Assembly (NCBI RefSeq): GCF_013912375.1
Contig: NZ_JACETV010000003.1
Coordinates: 496,001 to 560,000, forward strand
Reading direction: 5' to 3'
DNA from: Emticicia sp. BO119
Lineage (GTDB): Bacteria > Bacteroidota > Bacteroidia > Cytophagales > Spirosomataceae
DNA length: 64,000 bases
The position numbers were made by a program, and so were the translations under genes. Positions 41,645 to 51,989 of the stretch are shown here, in pieces; position 1 is the first letter of the stretch, and each line of letters starts with the position of its first letter. The notes beneath the pieces are model-generated. The model did not search any database and had not been told where the DNA came from. It worked only from the letters and a program-made list of their open reading frames with translations.

Positions 41645-42505
41645 TTACTTTCTCTTCTCCTTCCGCTCCATTTCATTGATTTTAGCATCTACTAAAAACC
41701 TGAACCAGAAACCTTGCAGATAGTGAAAGGTACGGCCGGAGGTAGTTTCTAAAAAGCCTAAACGGATAACAAAACGATAGAAGAAATAAATCATAGGTCT
41801 GACAAAAAGCGGCATATTCCACCATATTTTCTTGAAAATGGCTTTTCTTTCATCTGGACTTCCAAATAGATTAGGTTTCAGGGTTTGTCCTCTTAATCCT
41901 TTTTTACGCTGAAACTCTTCTTGTGCTGTCAGGTTGCTGTACCGGATCTGTTTATGTAGCCAGAAATCCAGATCATGTTCTTTCAGGTTATCTTCTATCA
42001 GTATTTCGTCTTTCCAGATAATGGCTTTGCCTTCTATCACAAAGCGGTGATCCATGTTTTCGTTCAGGTCAGACCAGCCCTTACCTGTGCGGAACATCTT
42101 GAGCATATAAAAATTTCTATAGCCGCCATACTTTAATCTTTCGCCCTGAAAATAGTTATGCCGGTTCAGATAAATCCCATTCACATCGGCCGGAACAGCG
42201 GCATCTGAAAAAGAGCCGAGTTTTTTCAGTAATTCTTCTGATGGATACTGGTCGGCATCTAAACCTACTATCCAGGGTGTAGTAATAGGGCAGTTTTTTA
42301 AGGCAAAATCCCATTGCTTGGGATGATTTTCAAACTTGTTCACTTTTACAGTAGCACCATATTGCCCGGCAATAGCCACAGTATCGTCTGTACTACCTGA
42401 GTCAACAATGAATATGGGCGCATGCAATCCGGCAATTTTAGACAATAATCTTTTGATGTGTACAGACTCGTTGTAGGTCAGAATAACTATAGAAATATCA
42501 CTCAT
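41645..42505 (-). CDS. Family 2 glycosyltransferase
   Basis: 286 aa. GT-A fold: ISIVILTYNESVHIKRLL at the start, IFIVDSGSTDDTVAIAGQYG for the nucleotide-sugar site, and the DxD motif in VGLDADQYPSEELL. The C-terminal third (PMIYFFYRFVIRLGFLE) is amphipathic or membrane-associated. This resembles the WaaE/KdtX type that adds a hexose to LPS core or similar surface glycans. Convergent with a GT87-like gene; likely acceptor is a lipid-linked glycan, inference. Confidence 0.92.
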   Translation of the reverse strand: MSDISIVILTYNESVHIKRLLSKIAGLHAPIFIVDSGSTDDTVAIAGQYGATVKVNKFENHPKQWDFALKNCPITTPWIVGLDADQYPSEELLKKLGSFSDAAVPADVNGIYLNRHNYFQGERLKYGGYRNFYMLKMFRTGKGWSDLNENMDHRFVIEGKAIIWKDEILIEDNLKEHDLDFWLHKQIRYSNLTAQEEFQRKKGLRGQTLKPNLFGSPDERKAIFKKIWWNMPLFVRPMIYFFYRFVIRLGFLETTSGRTFHYLQGFWFRFLVDAKINEMERKEKRK

Positions 42506-42634
42506 GATAATTGAATACGGAGAATGGGCTATAAAAGGTCGCTATTGGAAATCAGGTGTAAAATTAGTAAATATCGATTGTGTATTTGTATAAAGAGAAG
42601 AATAATGTTTAATAAAAGGCTATGTACCAAAGCG

Positions 42635-44494
42635 TTAATTCCTCTTTACCACTCTCCTGACTATCCGCTGCTCCCCTATATCGAAAGTCAGCAGATATAC
42701 GCCAGCAGGCAACTCTTTTAATTCTAAATTGTACTTATTTCTTATTTTCCAGCTTTTAATAAGCTTTCCGGCCATGTCTGTCAGCTTTATTTCTGTACCT
42801 GTATTAACCCAAGCAGGTAATTCAATTGAAACCGATTCATTGAAAGGATTCGGATAAACCTTAACCTGTATATCTGTGTCGGGTTCTTCCGAAAGCAGAT
42901 TTTCAACCACAATACTGACAGGCTCTGAAATAGCCATACAACCCGATTTCTCAATCCGCAACCGATATGTGCCACTCTGCTTTATCTCAAATTCAGCCTG
43001 ATTGGCTCCTGCAATTGGTTCGGTATCTTTCAGCCATTGAAAACTGACATTCGTACAGCCATTGGCTCTGATAAAACTCTGTTCATTTACAAATACTGTG
43101 GTTTTATCCGTCGTAAGCATAGGCGGATTAAGCATCAGAAACTTATTGGAAGTATCGGCAGTGCACCCTTTTAAAGTTATAGCATTGGTTTCATAAATAC
43201 AGCCGTCACTCTTATTGATTATCGCTTTATAAATCCCTTTATCTCTGATAAACAATTCATTGGTATGTTCATTTTTAAGCAATGTATCATTCTTTGTCCA
43301 GTTATAGCTGAAAGCCTTGTTGAGCTCCACAAATACTTTGAACGAATCTACTACACAACCCGAACCCGCATAGGCATATCCTAAGTTAAGGTCGGATGAA
43401 GGTTTTTTAGCAAAATCAATAAACGAATTATAGGTACATTCGTAAGAATCTGATCCTACTAAATATTTAACCGAAAAAGTATAGTAGCCATTTTTAGTTG
43501 CTTTATAATAGGGCAAGGTTTCATTGGGTATATCCTGCCCGTTCAATCGCCATACAATACTCTTAAACTGGTACTTCTGCATAAAAGCATCGTCAACTTT
43601 CAGCAGGGCATCGCCGGTACAGGCATTGTCTATTCTGTTAATGGGTAATGATTTGGGGAAATCGGCCGGAACTAACCTATATTTACCCGACAGGTAGGTT
43701 CGGTTTCGGTTCGGGATATGTACACTTACCTGATAGTCTCCGGTAGTAACCGGATTAAAATGGCTATTGGTTGAGTCTTTTACCGGAATACCGTTAAGAA
43801 ACCACTGGTATTCTACTGGAATGTCAGACCCAAAAGTACATTTCAGGTAAGGCCCGGGGCGGCAGGGGTCGTCTAACTGCAAAAAGGTATTTTTAACTAT
43901 TTCAATGGCAACTCCTGTGTTTAATACCAATTCATTCGATTCCTTGTTGATGTTCTGATAATGCTCTATTACTTTATAGATTCCATCTGCTTCATAATTA
44001 ATCGCAGTTGAGGTCTCTCCTGCAAGTAGCTGATTATTTTTATACCATTCAAGGCTACTACCTGCTATAGTGGGTATAACAGTCAGTTTATTCCTGTTAT
44101 AATCAATAAAAAGCACAAGAGAGGCATCAGTTGCCGGGGTATAAAGACCGATGAAATTGGCAGAGGCACTGGTACACTCAGAATTGCTTTTACTTGTCAA
44201 CTGTAGAGTATAGTATCCTGTCTCTGTTGCCTGAATAGTCTTTCTTGCACCATCAGGTATTCTATCACCATTTCTATACCATTGGTAGTTAAAGTCATTT
44301 TCTGATAACAATGAATCTGTGGTTTTTGTAGGTCTTAGTATATTTCCCGATTTTTCAATTTTAAACGACCCGATAATACAGGTATCTATGCTGGTTTTTT
44401 GTATCCCTATTCCCTTTTCAGATTCGACATTCCATCCAAACGCTGCCTGGCACCAATACACAGAAAAAAATATGTAGCATAGTATATTCTTCAT
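42635..44494 (-). CDS. T9SS-secreted Ig-like repeat protein
   Basis: About 619 aa from the ATG at 44494, where MKNILCYIFFSVYWCQAAFG begins a signal peptide. The frame stays open to 44692, but those 66 residues have no signal character. The body is a set of Ig-like/SprB-like segments, with repeats of the type W-x-(K/L)-(D/N)-x-x-x-(I/L) and N-G, for example QWYRNGDRIPDGARKTIQAT and QWLKDTEPIAGANQAEFEIK. The last ~80 residues form a T9SS type-A sorting domain: VKVYPNPFNESVSIELP, AGKLIKSW and LPAGVYLLTFDIGEQ. It is paralogous to the C-terminal half of the next gene, a tandem pair. Extracellular; ligand unknown. Confidence 0.88.
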   Translation of the reverse strand: MKNILCYIFFSVYWCQAAFGWNVESEKGIGIQKTSIDTCIIGSFKIEKSGNILRPTKTTDSLLSENDFNYQWYRNGDRIPDGARKTIQATETGYYTLQLTSKSNSECTSASANFIGLYTPATDASLVLFIDYNRNKLTVIPTIAGSSLEWYKNNQLLAGETSTAINYEADGIYKVIEHYQNINKESNELVLNTGVAIEIVKNTFLQLDDPCRPGPYLKCTFGSDIPVEYQWFLNGIPVKDSTNSHFNPVTTGDYQVSVHIPNRNRTYLSGKYRLVPADFPKSLPINRIDNACTGDALLKVDDAFMQKYQFKSIVWRLNGQDIPNETLPYYKATKNGYYTFSVKYLVGSDSYECTYNSFIDFAKKPSSDLNLGYAYAGSGCVVDSFKVFVELNKAFSYNWTKNDTLLKNEHTNELFIRDKGIYKAIINKSDGCIYETNAITLKGCTADTSNKFLMLNPPMLTTDKTTVFVNEQSFIRANGCTNVSFQWLKDTEPIAGANQAEFEIKQSGTYRLRIEKSGCMAISEPVSIVVENLLSEEPDTDIQVKVYPNPFNESVSIELPAWVNTGTEIKLTDMAGKLIKSWKIRNKYNLELKELPAGVYLLTFDIGEQRIVRRVVKRN

Positions 44495-44708
44495 AAAGAC
44501 CGACAGGTTACTCTTAAGGGTAAAAAAGTTTGGTATCTGAAATTTTGTGGAGATTTTATCAGTAAAATTACTCATTATCAGACTCATTTCAGCTAAAAAA
44601 ATTATAAGTATTGACTGAAACGAGTCGATATGGTTGTATGCAGCAAGAAAAATATATATACGTAAGAAGGAGTCTTTATAATACAGCAACAAATTGCAAT
44701 CACCCTAC

Positions 44709-47700
44709 TTACTTCTTCACAATCTTCTTTACAAAACGCTGCTTATCGGTTTCGATGGTAAGCAGGTAAACACCTTCAGATAAATCTTTTAAATTTATGG
44801 TGGTGGTTTGTGTAAAAGAAGCTTTTCTCAGAGTTTCGCCTTTGCTATTTTGCAAGGTTATAGAACTATTGCCAACACTCGCGACAGGAATAACGATTTG
44901 TAGTGTTTCAGTAGCAGGATTCGGGAAAGCCCTGATTTCAATTTCAGCTGTTCCCTCTTCAGATAAGATGCTTTCAACTATAATATCAATCGTATTTGAT
45001 ACGTTCTTGCACCCAAATTTTTCAATCTGCAAAGCATAAGAACCCGTTTGCCGGAGTTCGAGCGCCGGTTCATTTGCACCTGTCAGTGGTATTTCATCTT
45101 TCAACCACTGGAAATTCACATCCGTACAACCCTCTGCCTTGATAAAACTTTTCTCATTGGCTAAAATCGTTTTTTTCTCTGCACTGATTACCGGCGGATT
45201 AAGCATTACAAATTGCGCAAAAGCATCAGACGCACAACCCGACAGGCTTATTTCGTCTGTTTCTTTAATACAACCATCACCTCTGTCCACATATGCTCTG
45301 TAAATGCTTTTATCTTTTACAAATAACTCGTTAGAAGTCTGATTGTTAAGTAGGGTATCGTTTCTTGCCCATTGATATTTATATGCCTGATTGGCTTCCA
45401 CAAATACTTTAAAAGAATCTACCTTACAGCCCGACCCCGCATAACCATACCCAATGTTTACATTAAAATCAGGTTTCTTTTCAAAATGTGTAAAGGAATT
45501 ATAATTACACGAGGTCTTTTCAGAATAAAAAGTTGTGTATCTCACCGAAGAGGTATAATCACCACTGGCGGTGGCTCTGATAAACAGATTTTTCTCATTG
45601 GGTAATTCCTGTCCGTTTAGTTTCCAGGTTATATCTTCAATCAGGTATTTGGTGGCAAAAGCATCATCTATTTTAATAACTGCCGCTGTGCCACAACCAT
45701 TGTCTACCTTTGAGAGTGGCAATGCCTGTAAATAATCTTTGCGGTCTAACCTATACTTACGTGAAGCATACACTTTGCCCGTATTGAGGTTAATAATACT
45801 GGCGTGATAATCACCTGAGGCAACAGCCATCAGGTGGGTTTCTGTAGAGTCTGGAATCAACTGGTCATTCAGAAACCATCGGTACAGTAATCCTTCTCCG
45901 GTAATATTAGTTGAGATTCTGAAATAAGGGAACGGCTCACAATGATTGCCGAGGCCGTCAATGGTTTCTTTATGGAGTTCAATCCCATAGCCATCCTGTA
46001 TGATAATTTCTTTCGATTCGACTGTTACACTACAACCAGGTACGGTTCTTTTAATTTTATAGACACCGTCTGGTGGATTCGTCAGCATATTTCCCTGAAC
46101 ATTGATTAGCTGATTATCCTGATACCACTGGTCGGTATCACTATTGGTAGATAGTCTGTAATTATCCGGGTCATAATGAAAAACTATATCGGTAGTCCGG
46201 TGTGCATATAATTCTTTTGAGGACACTAATACATTATTGGCCGATTTGACCTCACAACTTTTATCGGCCTTATTAATTAGTTTTAAGCTATAATATCCCT
46301 CCTCCATAGCCTGATAGCTTGGTTCTGTGGCTCGTCTGATTATTTCACCATCTTTATACCATTGAAAAGCGAAATCGTTATGGGGTATAATTACATTCTC
46401 GGAGAGTTTCATGGCCTGGCCTGCACAACTCTCCTGATTGGCAATTATTACACTTGTAGAGGTGCAGTTTTGAATATCCAACTCCGTCTTTCTTTTGAGA
46501 ATAGAGTAGGTAAAATTATTGAAATTGTAAAAATTGGTAAGGAAGATATTATTTCGGCTATCTAAAGCCATTGAAGTTGCATAACCAAACTGGTCGAAAA
46601 TCGATTCTTTATCTACATAACTCACTTTTCCATCGGCCGAATATTTAGCTAAAAAAATAAATCGCTGGTTAGGCTGTGATAACTTGATTTTATCATTAAA
46701 AGTCAGTTCGGTTCCTTCGGCAAAGCCTAACAGATAAGGTTCTCCGGCTTTATTCACTGTCAGATCATTTACCAGAAGGAAGTCTGGAAGTTTATCAGTA
46801 TTTGTAGTCACAGAATTGCTCCAAACCGTAACTCCATCCGTTTCACTCGCTTTCAACAAGAAGATACTTCTTTGCCCTGCATTATCCGAGCTCTGACCTG
46901 ATACAAATACATAGCCGTAGTTATCCAGAGTAATATCATTACACCTATCAGTAGCTATGCCTCCAATTTGTTTTACCCATATTATCCCACCATTCTGCTC
47001 GCATTGAGCATAAAATACATCATCCTCTCCTTTTGATGTAAGTATATTGCAGGCTCCGAAATCTCTTGATTCACTAAAGGTTCCGCTTATAAAAATTTTA
47101 GACTGCCGATTCACCTCAACTGCGTTTACTATTATTCCGGTATCGTCAAATTTATGAATCCAGACCAGTTTACCATTTCTATCCAATTTTAGTAGGAACG
47201 ATTTCCTCCACCCGTCCATGTCTACTATTGAGTTGTTACCCTCAGCTTGAAAATTTCCTTGAAACCGACCTACTATAAAGAGATTCCCGTCTTTATCAAT
47301 AGTTGGCTTTCCAATTGATTCGTCAGAAATACTGCCGAATCTTTTTATCCATTTCAGTTGCCCTGTGGCTGTATATTTTGCTACGAATATCTCTTTATCC
47401 AGTCCACCGAGAAAAGTCGATTTACCGTCAAAATCAAGAAATCGCTCATACACCCCTATCATATACACATTACTGCTATCATCACTCAGAAGCGTAATTT
47501 CAGGAGTATTATAACTACGGATATAATGAAACCATTGAACAGACTTTTCAGGATTAAATTTCACAATAAAACTTGCCCCCTCTTTAGGCACTACAAACCT
47601 CCTCGACTCAATAATCAGATCGCTCTCAATATGGTCTTTCCTATAATTGCCACTGGCTATGAGGTTATCCTGTGCATCAACAATGGCATAATCAACCATT

Positions 47701-47798
47701 ACTTTTTCGCCTATGCCAAAAGTAATATTACTACCATCTTGTGCAAAGCTGGTAAAACAGATACTTATTAATATGCTAAGCAGAACTATTATTCTCAT
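44709..47798 (-). CDS. Large T9SS-secreted protein with SBBP-like and Ig-like regions
   Basis: 1029 aa. Signal peptide MRIIVLLSILISICFTSFAQ. Residues about 70-440 hold SBBP-like propeller repeats (EIFVAKYTATGQLKWIKRFG, ISGTFSESRDFGACNILTSK). About residues 445-940 are Ig-like repeats such as FQWYKDGEIIRRATEPSYQA and YQWARNDTLLNNQTSNELFV, shared with the neighbouring paralogue. The C-terminal ~85 residues are a T9SS sorting domain (IEIRAFPNPATETLQIVIP, LSEGVYLLTIETDKQ). Secreted to the surface by T9SS in Bacteroidota. Adhesion or gliding-related roles are guesses from the family. Confidence 0.9.
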   Translation of the reverse strand: MRIIVLLSILISICFTSFAQDGSNITFGIGEKVMVDYAIVDAQDNLIASGNYRKDHIESDLIIESRRFVVPKEGASFIVKFNPEKSVQWFHYIRSYNTPEITLLSDDSSNVYMIGVYERFLDFDGKSTFLGGLDKEIFVAKYTATGQLKWIKRFGSISDESIGKPTIDKDGNLFIVGRFQGNFQAEGNNSIVDMDGWRKSFLLKLDRNGKLVWIHKFDDTGIIVNAVEVNRQSKIFISGTFSESRDFGACNILTSKGEDDVFYAQCEQNGGIIWVKQIGGIATDRCNDITLDNYGYVFVSGQSSDNAGQRSIFLLKASETDGVTVWSNSVTTNTDKLPDFLLVNDLTVNKAGEPYLLGFAEGTELTFNDKIKLSQPNQRFIFLAKYSADGKVSYVDKESIFDQFGYATSMALDSRNNIFLTNFYNFNNFTYSILKRKTELDIQNCTSTSVIIANQESCAGQAMKLSENVIIPHNDFAFQWYKDGEIIRRATEPSYQAMEEGYYSLKLINKADKSCEVKSANNVLVSSKELYAHRTTDIVFHYDPDNYRLSTNSDTDQWYQDNQLINVQGNMLTNPPDGVYKIKRTVPGCSVTVESKEIIIQDGYGIELHKETIDGLGNHCEPFPYFRISTNITGEGLLYRWFLNDQLIPDSTETHLMAVASGDYHASIINLNTGKVYASRKYRLDRKDYLQALPLSKVDNGCGTAAVIKIDDAFATKYLIEDITWKLNGQELPNEKNLFIRATASGDYTSSVRYTTFYSEKTSCNYNSFTHFEKKPDFNVNIGYGYAGSGCKVDSFKVFVEANQAYKYQWARNDTLLNNQTSNELFVKDKSIYRAYVDRGDGCIKETDEISLSGCASDAFAQFVMLNPPVISAEKKTILANEKSFIKAEGCTDVNFQWLKDEIPLTGANEPALELRQTGSYALQIEKFGCKNVSNTIDIIVESILSEEGTAEIEIRAFPNPATETLQIVIPVASVGNSSITLQNSKGETLRKASFTQTTTINLKDLSEGVYLLTIETDKQRFVKKIVKK

Positions 47799-47866
47799 AT
47801 ATATATAACTACTCCCTTAACATCTTCCACGCCACAAACTGAGTCTGAAGCTGAGACAGGTAAACA

Positions 47867-48994
47867 CTACGGAAACGAAACAGGAATTAATAAATTAATA
47901 AAAGCAATTACTATAACCAAAGCCTTTAGCTGCACTGAGTTTATCCGCTCTTTGATAATTATCAGGGATATAAGCCAGAAAATAAAAGTAAAAGAGAGTG
48001 TTCTTACAGTGTCTCCAACCAGAAAACTAACGGCAACCATTGGCAACCAACTGCCCAGAGCCAGTAATATTTTAAGATACTGTTTGTCGCGATACAAAAT
48101 AATAAATACCATCATAATCACTAAAGCAAATCCTTCTACTGAAACCGAACTACGTTTGCCATACCACAAACTCGTGAATTTAATGAAATAGATGTAACGG
48201 TCTAAACTGAAATGTTCTACATCTTCGGAGGCTAAATGATATGTATTTGATAAATAGACTCTTATTACCAGATACAATAGTACGTTGGTGGCAACTAATG
48301 CTAAAGCCTTTATGGAATCTTTTTTGCGGAGGTGATAATAGCAATGATGGAATAACCACAAACCAATGGCCATAAGCACGCTGCGTTCATCACACCAGAA
48401 AGCTAACTGACAAAATAACGTCATAATCATTGGTTGCCTGATTATTAACGCACATAGCATAAAGAAAAATGTATAGCCATCGCCATGTCCGAAACAATTA
48501 AAGAAAAAACATGACCCCACATACACATTCACAAAGGCAAAGAACAGATAAAAAGTCAGTAATTTATCATCAAAAATCTTTGCCAGCAGGTTCACTAATA
48601 AATACAGAAAACCTACCCCTAATATTACCTGTAAAAGATACAACCCCAGGCTGTTCAGATGAAAATAATGTGCGATCAGCGGAATCGTGAGCCTGAAAAT
48701 ACGATTTGCTTCATGTGAACCGGATTCGTATTGATGGCTGACAAGCGGCGCTTCTCCCTGCGCTATAATACTGTTCCAGAAAAAGAAAGGCTGCGGATTA
48801 TGCAGAAGTACATCAGCATAAAAACTTCTGAAATTTTCATAGATATATCCTCTGTTAAAAACAAATAACCAGGCAAAACTAAAAAGACAGGAAAACAGCA
48901 CCACCCTGACTTTCCAGTATTTGCTACTCAGGATTGATTTTTCTAAAAATGATTCTAATGGGTTAAACAGCGACCATAAATTAATTGTTTCCAT
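47867..48994 (-). CDS. Polytopic membrane protein, EpsG/oligosaccharide-related
   Basis: 375 aa from the ATG at 48994 (METINLWSLFNPLESF); an earlier ATG at 49015 is possible but adds only seven residues. There are roughly nine membrane helices, with hydrophobic blocks VRVVLFSCLFSFAWLFVF, LQVILGVGFLYLLVNLLAKI and TFYLFFAFVNVYVGSCFFF. Residues FGHGDGYTFFFMLCALIIR and FWCDERSVLMAIGLWLFHH contain conserved-looking charged residues. The layout resembles membrane proteins of exopolysaccharide loci. Identity unproven. Confidence 0.7.
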   Translation of the reverse strand: METINLWSLFNPLESFLEKSILSSKYWKVRVVLFSCLFSFAWLFVFNRGYIYENFRSFYADVLLHNPQPFFFWNSIIAQGEAPLVSHQYESGSHEANRIFRLTIPLIAHYFHLNSLGLYLLQVILGVGFLYLLVNLLAKIFDDKLLTFYLFFAFVNVYVGSCFFFNCFGHGDGYTFFFMLCALIIRQPMIMTLFCQLAFWCDERSVLMAIGLWLFHHCYYHLRKKDSIKALALVATNVLLYLVIRVYLSNTYHLASEDVEHFSLDRYIYFIKFTSLWYGKRSSVSVEGFALVIMMVFIILYRDKQYLKILLALGSWLPMVAVSFLVGDTVRTLSFTFIFWLISLIIIKERINSVQLKALVIVIAFINLLIPVSFP

Positions 48995-49233
48995 ACTCTT
49001 TCTTTCTGTATGCACAGCGTTTGCAATTCAATATACCACATTGACTGGCTATACGTTTGAAAGGTTGGATTGATGAAGAGAAAAATAAAGATGTTTTTTA
49101 TGCTGTAAAGACGAAACAACTGACGCCAGCATGGGTTCTGGGTACAGATAAATTATCTGCTATTTTTTATGTGTCAAATTGCATTTATTGAAACGGATAA
49201 TTCAATGAGGTTAACATATATTGTATCACTGCG

Positions 49234-49264
49234 AAACAAAAAAGCCCCTGATTTCTCAGGGGCT
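49234..49264 (-). terminator. Rho-independent terminator of the ribosomal operon
   Basis: AGCCCCTGA and TCAGGGGCT form a perfect 9-bp stem with a 4-nt loop. On the minus strand it is followed by six T residues, 23 bp after the rplQ stop, so it closes the long ribosomal transcript. Confidence 0.9.
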
Positions 49265-49286
49265 CTCTGCATGCGTATGTAAAAGC

Positions 49287-49892
49287 TTACGCTTCTTTTG
49301 TACCTTCTTCTTCTGAAGCCGGAGTTTCTTCTGCTGCCGGAGTAGCGTCTGCTACTTCTGTAGCTGGTTCAGCTTCAACAGCTGCTACAGGAGCTTCGTC
49401 TTCTACTACTTCTGCTGATGACTCGTCTGCTACTGCTACAGGAGTAACATCTGCATTACCTTCAGATTTCTTACCACCACGACGGCTACGACGAGTTTTA
49501 GTAGTTTTTTCTTCTACTGCTGTCGAGAATGCTTCGTTGTAATCAACCAACTCAATCAAAGCTACTTCTGCGTTATCACCAAAACGTGTACCTAATTTAA
49601 TGATACGGGTGTATCCACCATTACGGCTGGCTACTTTCTCAGCGATTTCTCCGAATAATGTTTTGATTGACTCTTTATCCTGCAAATAAGAGAATACTGT
49701 ACGGCGTGAGTGCGTAGTATCGTTTTTTGATTTGGTGATTAATGGCTCAACGAATTTGCGTAATTCTTTCGCTTTTGCCAGAGTAGTTTCAATACGTTTG
49801 TATTGAATCAACGAAATCGCCAGGTTTTTCAATAACGCATCTCTATGCGAATGTGTTCTGCCTAAATGATTGGTTTTGTTACCGTGTCTCAT
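49287..49892 (-). CDS. rplQ: 50S ribosomal protein L17, with long acidic tail
   Basis: 201 aa. Residues 1-122 are the normal L17 core ([40 protein letters not shown]). A basic patch ([17 protein letters not shown]) and an Ala/Val/Glu-rich tail ([18 protein letters not shown]) follow, giving nearly 80 extra residues compared with E. coli L17. The tail is probably disordered. It is the last gene of the operon, but a strong terminator between it and rpoA means it may be under separate control. Confidence 0.95.
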   Translation of the reverse strand: MRHGNKTNHLGRTHSHRDALLKNLAISLIQYKRIETTLAKAKELRKFVEPLITKSKNDTTHSRRTVFSYLQDKESIKTLFGEIAEKVASRNGGYTRIIKLGTRFGDNAEVALIELVDYNEAFSTAVEEKTTKTRRSRRGGKKSEGNADVTPVAVADESSAEVVEDEAPVAAVEAEPATEVADATPAAEETPASEEEGTKEA

Positions 49893-49999
49893 TGTAATAT
49901 TTTCGTAAGTAACGGTCAGAATCCCCTACGCAGTCTTGGGTACTCCACCTATTACGATTAGTAATTTATTTTACTCGAATACTGCGGTTTCGATTATAC

Positions 50000-50039
50000 A
50001 AAAAATTCCCCTCCGGTATGACTGTCATAAGGAGGGGAA
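50000..50039 (-). terminator. Strong hairpin/terminator between rpoA and rplQ
   Basis: TTCCCCTCC (50006-50014) and GGAGGGGAA (50031-50039) are perfect complements. The inner TATGAC-T-GTCATA also pairs, giving a 30+ nt stem. On the minus strand it is followed by six T residues. It starts 11 bp after the rpoA stop, inside what is otherwise one operon. Confidence 0.8.
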
Positions 50040-50049
50040 GAAATCAATA

Positions 50050-51039
50050 TCAATCTTCGTCTAATTTATACTTTTGCACATCCATTCCGAAATGCAAACC
50101 TTTATCAGCTACTAATTGCTCTAACTCGGTTAATGACTTTTTACCGAAATTGCGGAACTTCATCATATCGGCTACCTCTAATCTTGCAAGGTCGCCCAAT
50201 GTACGAATATCTGCCGACTTCAAACAGTTGTAAGCACGAACCGACAAATCAAGGTCTTGAAGAGAAGTTTTCAATAGCTTACGCATATGTAAGAATTCTT
50301 CATCAACAATATTATCTTCGTCATCTTTCTTGGTATCAAATACCATATTTTCGTCTGTAAACTTCAAGAAGTGCTGAATCAGAATATGAGCTGCTTCCTG
50401 CAAAGCTCTTTCAGGGTGGATCGAACCATCCGTTTTGATTTCAAGCAACAATTTTTCGTAGTCAGTACGTTGTTCTACACGGGTATTTTCAATGCTATAC
50501 TTCACATTTTTAATGGGTGTATAGATGGAGTCAACCGAAATAAAACCGATTGGCAGGTCGTTTGATTTATGCTCCTCTGCAGAAACATAACCACGGCCTT
50601 TATCTACTATAATTTCAATTTCGATTTCCTTCTGGTCGTCCAGACGGGCGATTACCAGTTCAGGATTCAAAATCTGGAAACTTTGTGTGAATTTACCGAG
50701 GTCGCCCGCAGTTAAAACACTTTGATTTTTTACTCTGACGGTGAACTTATTATCTACATAATCAGAAACTTTTTTGAAGCGAACCATTTTGAGATTCAAG
50801 ATGATTTCCGTCACATCATCTACAACCCCATCAATGCTCGAAAATTCGTGTAATACCCCCGGAAATCTTACCGACGTGATTGCATAACCTTCTAATGAAG
50901 ATAAAAGAATACGACGTAAGGCGTTCCCGATGGTCACACCATACCCTCTTTCAAGTGGCTTAAACTCGAAAAAGCCATGGAAGTCGTCAGCTTTTTCCAT
51001 GACGACCTTGTCAGGCATTTGAAATGCTAATATTGACAT
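50050..51039 (-). CDS. rpoA: RNA polymerase alpha subunit
   Basis: 329 aa. The N-terminal dimerisation domain is clear ([40 protein letters not shown]), a linker follows, and the C-terminal domain ([20 protein letters not shown] with [16 protein letters not shown]) binds promoter DNA and activators. Essential core RNA polymerase subunit. It is separated from rpsD by a 119-bp spacer with hairpins and from rplQ by a strong terminator. Confidence 0.98.
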   Translation of the reverse strand: MSILAFQMPDKVVMEKADDFHGFFEFKPLERGYGVTIGNALRRILLSSLEGYAITSVRFPGVLHEFSSIDGVVDDVTEIILNLKMVRFKKVSDYVDNKFTVRVKNQSVLTAGDLGKFTQSFQILNPELVIARLDDQKEIEIEIIVDKGRGYVSAEEHKSNDLPIGFISVDSIYTPIKNVKYSIENTRVEQRTDYEKLLLEIKTDGSIHPERALQEAAHILIQHFLKFTDENMVFDTKKDDEDNIVDEEFLHMRKLLKTSLQDLDLSVRAYNCLKSADIRTLGDLARLEVADMMKFRNFGKKSLTELEQLVADKGLHFGMDVQKYKLDED

Positions 51040-51110
51040 ACGTATGCAGTGTGTTTGTTTTCGTTAACGAAAAAGGTGGTTAGCTATACCCACCAATAAA
51101 AAAACGTAGC

Positions 51111-51143
51111 TGTGCCACCACCGATTTTGTCGGCAATGGCACA
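51111..51143 (-). terminator. Hairpin between rpsD and rpoA
   Basis: TGTGCCA (51111-51117) pairs with TGGCACA (51137-51143), and CCGA/TCGG extends the stem within. On the minus strand it is followed a few bases later by a run of seven T residues. This resembles a weak intrinsic terminator or attenuator upstream of rpoA. Confidence 0.45.
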
Positions 51144-51158
51144 ACTAATAGACAAATA

Positions 51159-51764
51159 TTATTTGTTATATAACTCGACGATTGCTTGCTCGTTGAAGTT
51201 TTCAGGAATCTGATCACGCTCAGGGAAATTAATAAACTTACCTGCAAATTCTGCGCTATCCCACTCTAACCAGTTGTAACGTTTGGCATTACGAGCTTGT
51301 AAACTTGTGGTAATTGCTTCGAGGGCTTTCGATTTTTCACGAACACCTACAATCTGACCCGGTTTCAACACTAATGATGGAATGTTTAGAACTTCGCCAT
51401 CAACAGTGATATGACGGTGTGTAACCAACTGACGTGCAGCACGGCGTGTTGGAGCAATACCTAAACGATATACGGTATTATCTAAGCGGGCTTCGCACAA
51501 TTTCAACAGGTTTTCACCTGTACGTCCTTGTTTTACCGAAGCCATATGGAAAAAGCGAGCAAACTGACGCTCCAATATACCGTAAGTATATTTTACTTTT
51601 TGTTTTTCGATTAATTGTTGACCGTACTCCGATTTTTTACTTTTACGTCCTTTACCATGTTGGCCTGGAGCGTAATTCTTTTTACTTAATACTTTGCTTG
51701 GGCCCATTACCGGCTCGCCAAACTTTCTCGAAATTCTTACTTTCGGACCTGTGTATCTTGCCAT
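51159..51764 (-). CDS. rpsD: 30S ribosomal protein S4
   Basis: 201 aa from the ATG at 51764 ([20 protein letters not shown]). The longer frame from 51833 adds an atypical segment and is not used. The S4-type RNA-binding domain is recognised at [20 protein letters not shown] and [18 protein letters not shown]4 nucleates 30S assembly and, in many bacteria, represses its own operon. Here it lies between rpsK and rpoA, as usual for the alpha operon. Confidence 0.97.
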   Translation of the reverse strand: MARYTGPKVRISRKFGEPVMGPSKVLSKKNYAPGQHGKGRKSKKSEYGQQLIEKQKVKYTYGILERQFARFFHMASVKQGRTGENLLKLCEARLDNTVYRLGIAPTRRAARQLVTHRHITVDGEVLNIPSLVLKPGQIVGVREKSKALEAITTSLQARNAKRYNWLEWDSAEFAGKFINFPERDQIPENFNEQAIVELYNK

Positions 51765-51989
51765 TTTTGTTTGATTTAGTGAAATAACGGATTGATTAGC
51801 CCCAATGTCCAAACTATCAATCTTATATAGCATCGCTGCTATGTGTTACTTCCGGTGCCTTTCTTAGAAGGACTTCTGGTTGATTATTAAAAATTAAGAA
51901 ACAGAAGAATGAAAACTTTAACTATCGTTGCCTAAATAAACGAAATTTATCCGGCATTAGTTTAATTTTTTCCACTCTTCTGCTTGCTA

